7,999 nt of DNA, taken from the NCBI GenBank assembly GCA_035524895.1, contig DATLFI010000452.1, forward strand, positions 1 through 7,999. Direction: 5' to 3'. The notes under the pieces are model-generated. The model ran no database searches, was not told where the DNA came from, and saw nothing but the letters and a program-made list of their open reading frames with translations. A program made the translations under genes and the position numbers. Of this stretch, positions 4,725 through 7,999 are shown one piece after another (the stretch's first letter is position 1; each line of letters opens with the position of its first letter). The stretch is from DATLFI01 sp035524895. Its GTDB lineage: Bacteria > Acidobacteriota > Thermoanaerobaculia > Multivoradales > Multivoraceae.

Positions 4725-6467
4725 ATGAGTCCAGCACGGAAGGCATCTCGAAAGGGTAGCGGCCAGAAGCGCCAGCCACCGGGTGGGGCAAAACGAGGTG
4801 GATTCGCTCGCCGAGTGACAGCACCGCGCCAGCAGGCGCGTGCGCCGCTCTCGAACCCCTACGAAGCCCTGCCCAAGCTCTCGGCGAACTGCGCGCCGCT
4901 CACCCCGCTCGCGTTCCTGCCGCGCACCGCCGCGGTGTGGCCCGATCGAGTCGCGGTGGTCCACGGCGAGCAGCGATTCACCTGGGCGCAGGTCTACGAC
5001 CGCTGCCGCCGGCTGGCGTCGGCGCTACGGGCGCGAGGCATCGGCCGCGGCGACACGGTCGCGACGATGCTGCCCAACACCCCCGCCGCGTTCGAGGCGC
5101 ACTTCGGCGTGCCGATGACCGGCGCGGTGCTCAACGCGCTCAACTACCGGCTCGACGCCGCGGCGATCGCGTTCATCCTCGAGCATGGCGAGGCCAAGGT
5201 GTTGCTCACAGACCGCGAGTTCGCGCCGGTGATCTCCGAGGCGCTGCGTCTCCTGGGGCGCCGGATCCTGGTGGTCGACGTCGACGACGCCGCGGTCGAG
5301 GCCGGGGATTTCCTCGGCGAGATCGAGTACGAGGATTTCCTCGCGGGCGGCGACCCCGGCTTCGTCTCCGACCTGCCCGCCGACGAATGGCAGGCGATCT
5401 CGCTCAACTACACCTCCGGTACCACCGGCAATCCCAAGGGGGTGGTGTACCACCACCGCGGCGCATACCTCAACGCGGTCGGCAACGCGATGACCTGGGA
5501 CATGGGCCACCACCCGGTCTACCTGTGGACCCTGCCGATGTTCCACTGCAACGGCTGGTGCTTCCCGTGGGCCGTCACCGCGCTCGCCGGAACCCACGTG
5601 TGCCTGCGACGTGTCGAGGGCGCCGCCATCTACCGCGCGATCGCCGAGCAGGGCGTCACGCACCTGTGCGGCGCACCCATCGTCATGCAGATGATCCTGG
5701 GAGTTCCCGACGGCGAGCGGCGGCCGTTCCCGCAGCTCGTGCGCATGCTCACTGCCGCCGCCCCGCCGCCGGCCGCCGTGCTCGCCGGCATGGCGCGGCT
5801 CGGCATCGAGGTGACGCATGTCTATGGGCTCACCGAGACCTACGGTCCGGCGGTGGTGTGCGCCTGGCACGAGGAGTGGAACGCCCTGCCGCTCGAGCAG
5901 CAGGCCGACCTGCGCGCGCGCCAGGGCGTGCCCTACTTGCCGCTCGCCGGCCTGATGGTCGCCGACGAACGCACCCTGGAGCCCGTTCCCCGCGACGGCG
6001 CGACGATGGGCGAGGTGTTCTTCCGCGGCAACATCGTGATGAAGGGTTACCTGAAGAACCCCGCGGCTACCCGCGACGCCTTCGCCGGCGGCTGGTTCCA
6101 CAGTGGCGACCTCGGCGTCTGTCACCCCGACTCGTACCTCGAGCTGCGTGACCGGTCGAAGGACATCATCATCTCTGGAGGCGAGAACATCTCGTCGATC
6201 GAGGTGGAGGGCGTGCTCTACCGCCACCCTTCGGTCGCCGTCGTGGCCGTGGTCGCCAAGGCCGACCCGAAGTGGGGCGAGACGCCGTGCGCCTTCGTCG
6301 AGCTCAAGCCCGGCGCGGTGGCGAGCGAGCAGGAGCTGATCGCCTGGTGCCGCGACCACCTCGCGCACTTCAAGTGCCCCCGCCACGTGGTCTTCGGGGA
6401 GCTGCCCAAGACCTCGACCGGCAAGATCAAGAAATTCGTGCTGCGGGAGCGGACGGGGGACGGGTAA
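4725..6467 (+). CDS. Acyl-CoA synthetase, class I ANL family (DmdB / medium-chain type)
   Basis: This cytoplasmic enzyme activates a carboxylic acid with ATP to an acyl-adenylate and transfers it to CoA. All adenylation motifs are intact in 580 residues: P-loop TSGTTGNPKG (230-239), MFHCNGW (272-278), YGLTETYGP (367-375) with the conserved glutamate, the GDL aspartate D462, DRSKD with hinge-region arginine R477, ISGGENIS, and the C-terminal catalytic lysine K567 in PKTSTGKIKK. The GVVYHHRGAYLNA and FHCNGWCFPW segments are typical of medium-chain/DmdB-like synthetases (methylmercaptopropionate-CoA ligase and plant AAE relatives), so a short- to medium-chain acid is likely; the exact substrate is not readable. 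Residues 1-30 are a basic, Lys/Arg/Gly-rich extension outside the domain. GTG at 4815 would give 550 residues, close to the usual family length, while ATG 4725 has a better-placed GAGGA. It is convergent with the deacylase gene. Confidence in enzyme class is very high, in substrate low. Confidence 0.93.
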   Translation: MSPARKASRKGSGQKRQPPGGAKRGGFARRVTAPRQQARAPLSNPYEALPKLSANCAPLTPLAFLPRTAAVWPDRVAVVHGEQRFTWAQVYDRCRRLASALRARGIGRGDTVATMLPNTPAAFEAHFGVPMTGAVLNALNYRLDAAAIAFILEHGEAKVLLTDREFAPVISEALRLLGRRILVVDVDDAAVEAGDFLGEIEYEDFLAGGDPGFVSDLPADEWQAISLNYTSGTTGNPKGVVYHHRGAYLNAVGNAMTWDMGHHPVYLWTLPMFHCNGWCFPWAVTALAGTHVCLRRVEGAAIYRAIAEQGVTHLCGAPIVMQMILGVPDGERRPFPQLVRMLTAAAPPPAAVLAGMARLGIEVTHVYGLTETYGPAVVCAWHEEWNALPLEQQADLRARQGVPYLPLAGLMVADERTLEPVPRDGATMGEVFFRGNIVMKGYLKNPAATRDAFAGGWFHSGDLGVCHPDSYLELRDRSKDIIISGGENISSIEVEGVLYRHPSVAVVAVVAKADPKWGETPCAFVELKPGAVASEQELIAWCRDHLAHFKCPRHVVFGELPKTSTGKIKKFVLRERTGDG

Positions 6468-6524
6468 CGGAGGTATCGGTCAGCGTCACCAGGAGCCGCG
6501 GGAGCCGGCACCGCAGTAGCAGCG

Positions 6525-7999
6525 CTACCGAGGTGCGTCGTCCTTTGGCAACTTTCGCAGCGCCCGACCCGGCAGCGCACCGGTGTGCTCGCCGTCGCGC
6601 AGCACCTGCACGCCGTTGACGAACACGTGCTGCACGCCGACTGCGTACTGGTGCGGATCCTCGAAGGTGGCGCGATCGGCGATGGTCGCGGGATCGAACA
6701 CCACCATGTCGGCGAAGAAGCCCGGCTCGAGCTTGCCGCGCCGGTCGAGACGGAGGTTGTCGGCCGGCAGCGAGGTCAGGCGCCGGATCGCCTCCTCGAG
6801 CGAGATCATCTGCTCCTCGCGCACGTACTTGCCGAGCAGCCGCGCGAAGTTGCCGTAGGCGCGCGGGTGGGTGGAGGACTTCAGGAACACGCCCTCGGGC
6901 GCCATCGACGCCGCGTCGGAGCCGAACGACATCCACGGCAGGCGGATCTGCTTGGCCAGGTTGTCCTCCGACATCATGAAGTAGACGGCGTCGACCGCGC
7001 CCTGCGACTCCTCGACCAGCTCGAATAGGGTGTCGACCGGGTCTTTGCCGCGGCCGGCGGCGATCTCGCCCAGCGTTTGGCCGATCATCGAGCGCATCGA
7101 CTCTGGGCCGAAGCCCACCAGCAAGATCCCGTCGGGCGTGCCGGCGAGATGGTAGAGGTTCTCCCAGCCTTCGCCGGGCCGTCGGATCTCCTTGGCGATG
7201 CGCCTGCGGGTCTGGGGGTCGGCGAGCCGCTCGAGCATCGCCTCGTTCCCGCCCGCGTGCGCCCACGGCGGGATGCACGCCGCGAGGCTCGTGGCTCCGG
7301 CGGGGTAGGTGTACATGTCGGCGGTGATGCGCAGCCCCTCGGCGCGCGCCGCTTCGACCCTCGCGATGGCCTCGTCCATCCTCGGCCAGTTGTCGCGCCC
7401 GCCTGCCTTGAGGTGGTAGATCTCGGCCGGCAGCCCCGCCTCGCGGCTGATACGGATCAGCTCGTCGATGGCCTCGAGCAACGCGCCGCCCTCGCTGCGC
7501 ATGTGCGAGATGTACATGCCCCCGTACTCCGCCGCCACCTTCGAGAGCTCGATCAGCTCCTCGGTGCTCGCGTAGTTGGCCGGGGCGTAGATCAACGACG
7601 ACCCGATGCCGAGCGCCCCCGCCTCCATCTCGGCGCGCACCAGCTCGCGCATTTCGTCGAGCTCCTCGGGCGTCGGCTCGCGGTCGTCGAACCCGATGAC
7701 ATGCGCGCGGATCGTCGTCGCGCCGACGAACGACGCCACATTCTGCGCGACGCCTCGCTGCTCGAGAAAGGTCAGATACTCCGCGAGTGTGGTCCACTCC
7801 ATGTCGTATCGGAAGTCGACCTGCTGCGTTTCGAGGCGCTCGCGGAGCCGGTCGTCGAGGGGCCCCATCGACATGCCTTCGCCGAAGATCTGCGTCGTCA
7901 CGCCCTGCCGCACCTCGCTCTGCGACTTGCCGTCGACGATCAGCGACTCCGTCGACCACGACAGCATGTTGATGAACCCTGGCGCGACCGCGAGCCCGG
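6525..7999 (-). CDS. N-acyl-D-amino-acid deacylase family amidohydrolase, N-terminus off the right edge
   Basis: The gene runs leftward from beyond the window to a TAG stop at 6525-6527; about 491 residues are visible. It belongs to the amidohydrolase superfamily D-aminoacylase group (TIM barrel with composite beta-sandwich), which hydrolyses N-acyl-D-amino acids and related amides. Evidence, as window codon positions: the APGFIN strand end (7971-7987), RQGVTTQIFGEG (from 7910 down), the zinc histidine in ISHMRSE (7503-7505), the second in IYHLKAGG (7413-7415), the catalytic-type aspartate in FGSDAAS (6915-6917), and the C-terminal ARLLGKYVRE...LTSLPADNLRL and GFFADMVVFDP blocks that close the family. 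The usual HxH after PGFID is replaced by NMLSWS, and the cysteine of the typical GNCG motif is replaced by glutamate (FGEG, codon 7878-7880). The frame continues upstream of the ATG at 7965-7967 through conserved sequence, so that ATG is internal. Family assignment is firm; substrate and activity are uncertain because of the altered metal site. Confidence 0.9.
   Translation of the reverse strand, partial: GLAVAPGFINMLSWSTESLIVDGKSQSEVRQGVTTQIFGEGMSMGPLDDRLRERLETQQVDFRYDMEWTTLAEYLTFLEQRGVAQNVASFVGATTIRAHVIGFDDREPTPEELDEMRELVRAEMEAGALGIGSSLIYAPANYASTEELIELSKVAAEYGGMYISHMRSEGGALLEAIDELIRISREAGLPAEIYHLKAGGRDNWPRMDEAIARVEAARAEGLRITADMYTYPAGATSLAACIPPWAHAGGNEAMLERLADPQTRRRIAKEIRRPGEGWENLYHLAGTPDGILLVGFGPESMRSMIGQTLGEIAAGRGKDPVDTLFELVEESQGAVDAVYFMMSEDNLAKQIRLPWMSFGSDAASMAPEGVFLKSSTHPRAYGNFARLLGKYVREEQMISLEEAIRRLTSLPADNLRLDRRGKLEPGFFADMVVFDPATIADRATFEDPHQYAVGVQHVFVNGVQVLRDGEHTGALPGRALRKLPKDDAPR

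Noticed and set aside
5025..6386. Long antisense open frame (453 residues) opposite the acyl-CoA synthetase
   Set aside because: High GC leaves few stop codons in shadow frames; the composition is Arg/His/Val/Gly-biased with no recognisable motif, while the opposite strand carries every ANL motif.
6468..6524. Bidirectional terminator between the converging synthetase and deacylase genes
   Set aside because: Only short imperfect GC stems are possible in these 57 bases and neither side has a T-tract, so no terminator can be supported.
6427..7959. Second long minus-strand frame (510 residues) over the deacylase region
   Set aside because: It is very Arg-rich with no family motif and overlaps the well-conserved amidohydrolase frame on the same strand.

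Overview
This is a GC-rich stretch of bacterial chromosome, densely coding, with strong G/C bias at third codon positions. A gene with a lipoprotein signal peptide and lipobox suggests a Gram-negative-type cell envelope. The TrxC-like thioredoxin and the 101-residue zinc-free S14 fit Pseudomonadota, Myxococcota or a related uncultured lineage. The window alone cannot fix the taxon.

Layout. A 5'-truncated thioredoxin 2-like gene (1-273, +) is followed by an M20-family metallo-deacylase/peptidase of the ArgE/DapE type (426-1697, +), which ends in a stable GC-rich hairpin. A likely extended -10 promoter near 1784-1792 then starts a three-gene unit: ribosomal protein S14 (rpsN, 1916-2221), an unrecognised lipoprotein (2256-2948) and a multi-pass LPG-synthase-TM/YbhN-like membrane protein (2957-4006). 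The spacings are 34 and 8 bp, so the three are probably co-transcribed. The rpsN leader holds a perfect 16-bp palindrome that can refold into an alternative hairpin.

Convergent to that unit is a LOG/TIGR00725-like Rossmann protein (4071-4682, -). It is divergent, across only 42 bp, from a class I acyl-CoA synthetase of the DmdB/medium-chain type (4725-6467, +). The window closes with the C-terminal ~490 residues of an N-acyl-D-amino-acid deacylase family amidohydrolase (6525-7999, -), truncated at the right edge.

The genes do not form one obvious pathway. Two hydrolases acting on N-acylated or peptide-like substrates (M20 and the D-aminoacylase relative) and an acyl-CoA ligase suggest heterotrophic scavenging of acylated amino compounds and carboxylic acids. 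The rpsN unit joins a housekeeping ribosomal gene to two envelope genes. No RNA genes, CRISPR, insertion sequences or phage genes were seen, and no gap over 300 bp lacks a gene. I find no convincing new multi-gene system. The most interesting points are the remodelled metal site of the D-aminoacylase relative, the rpsN leader structure, and the lipoprotein-flippase pair behind rpsN.
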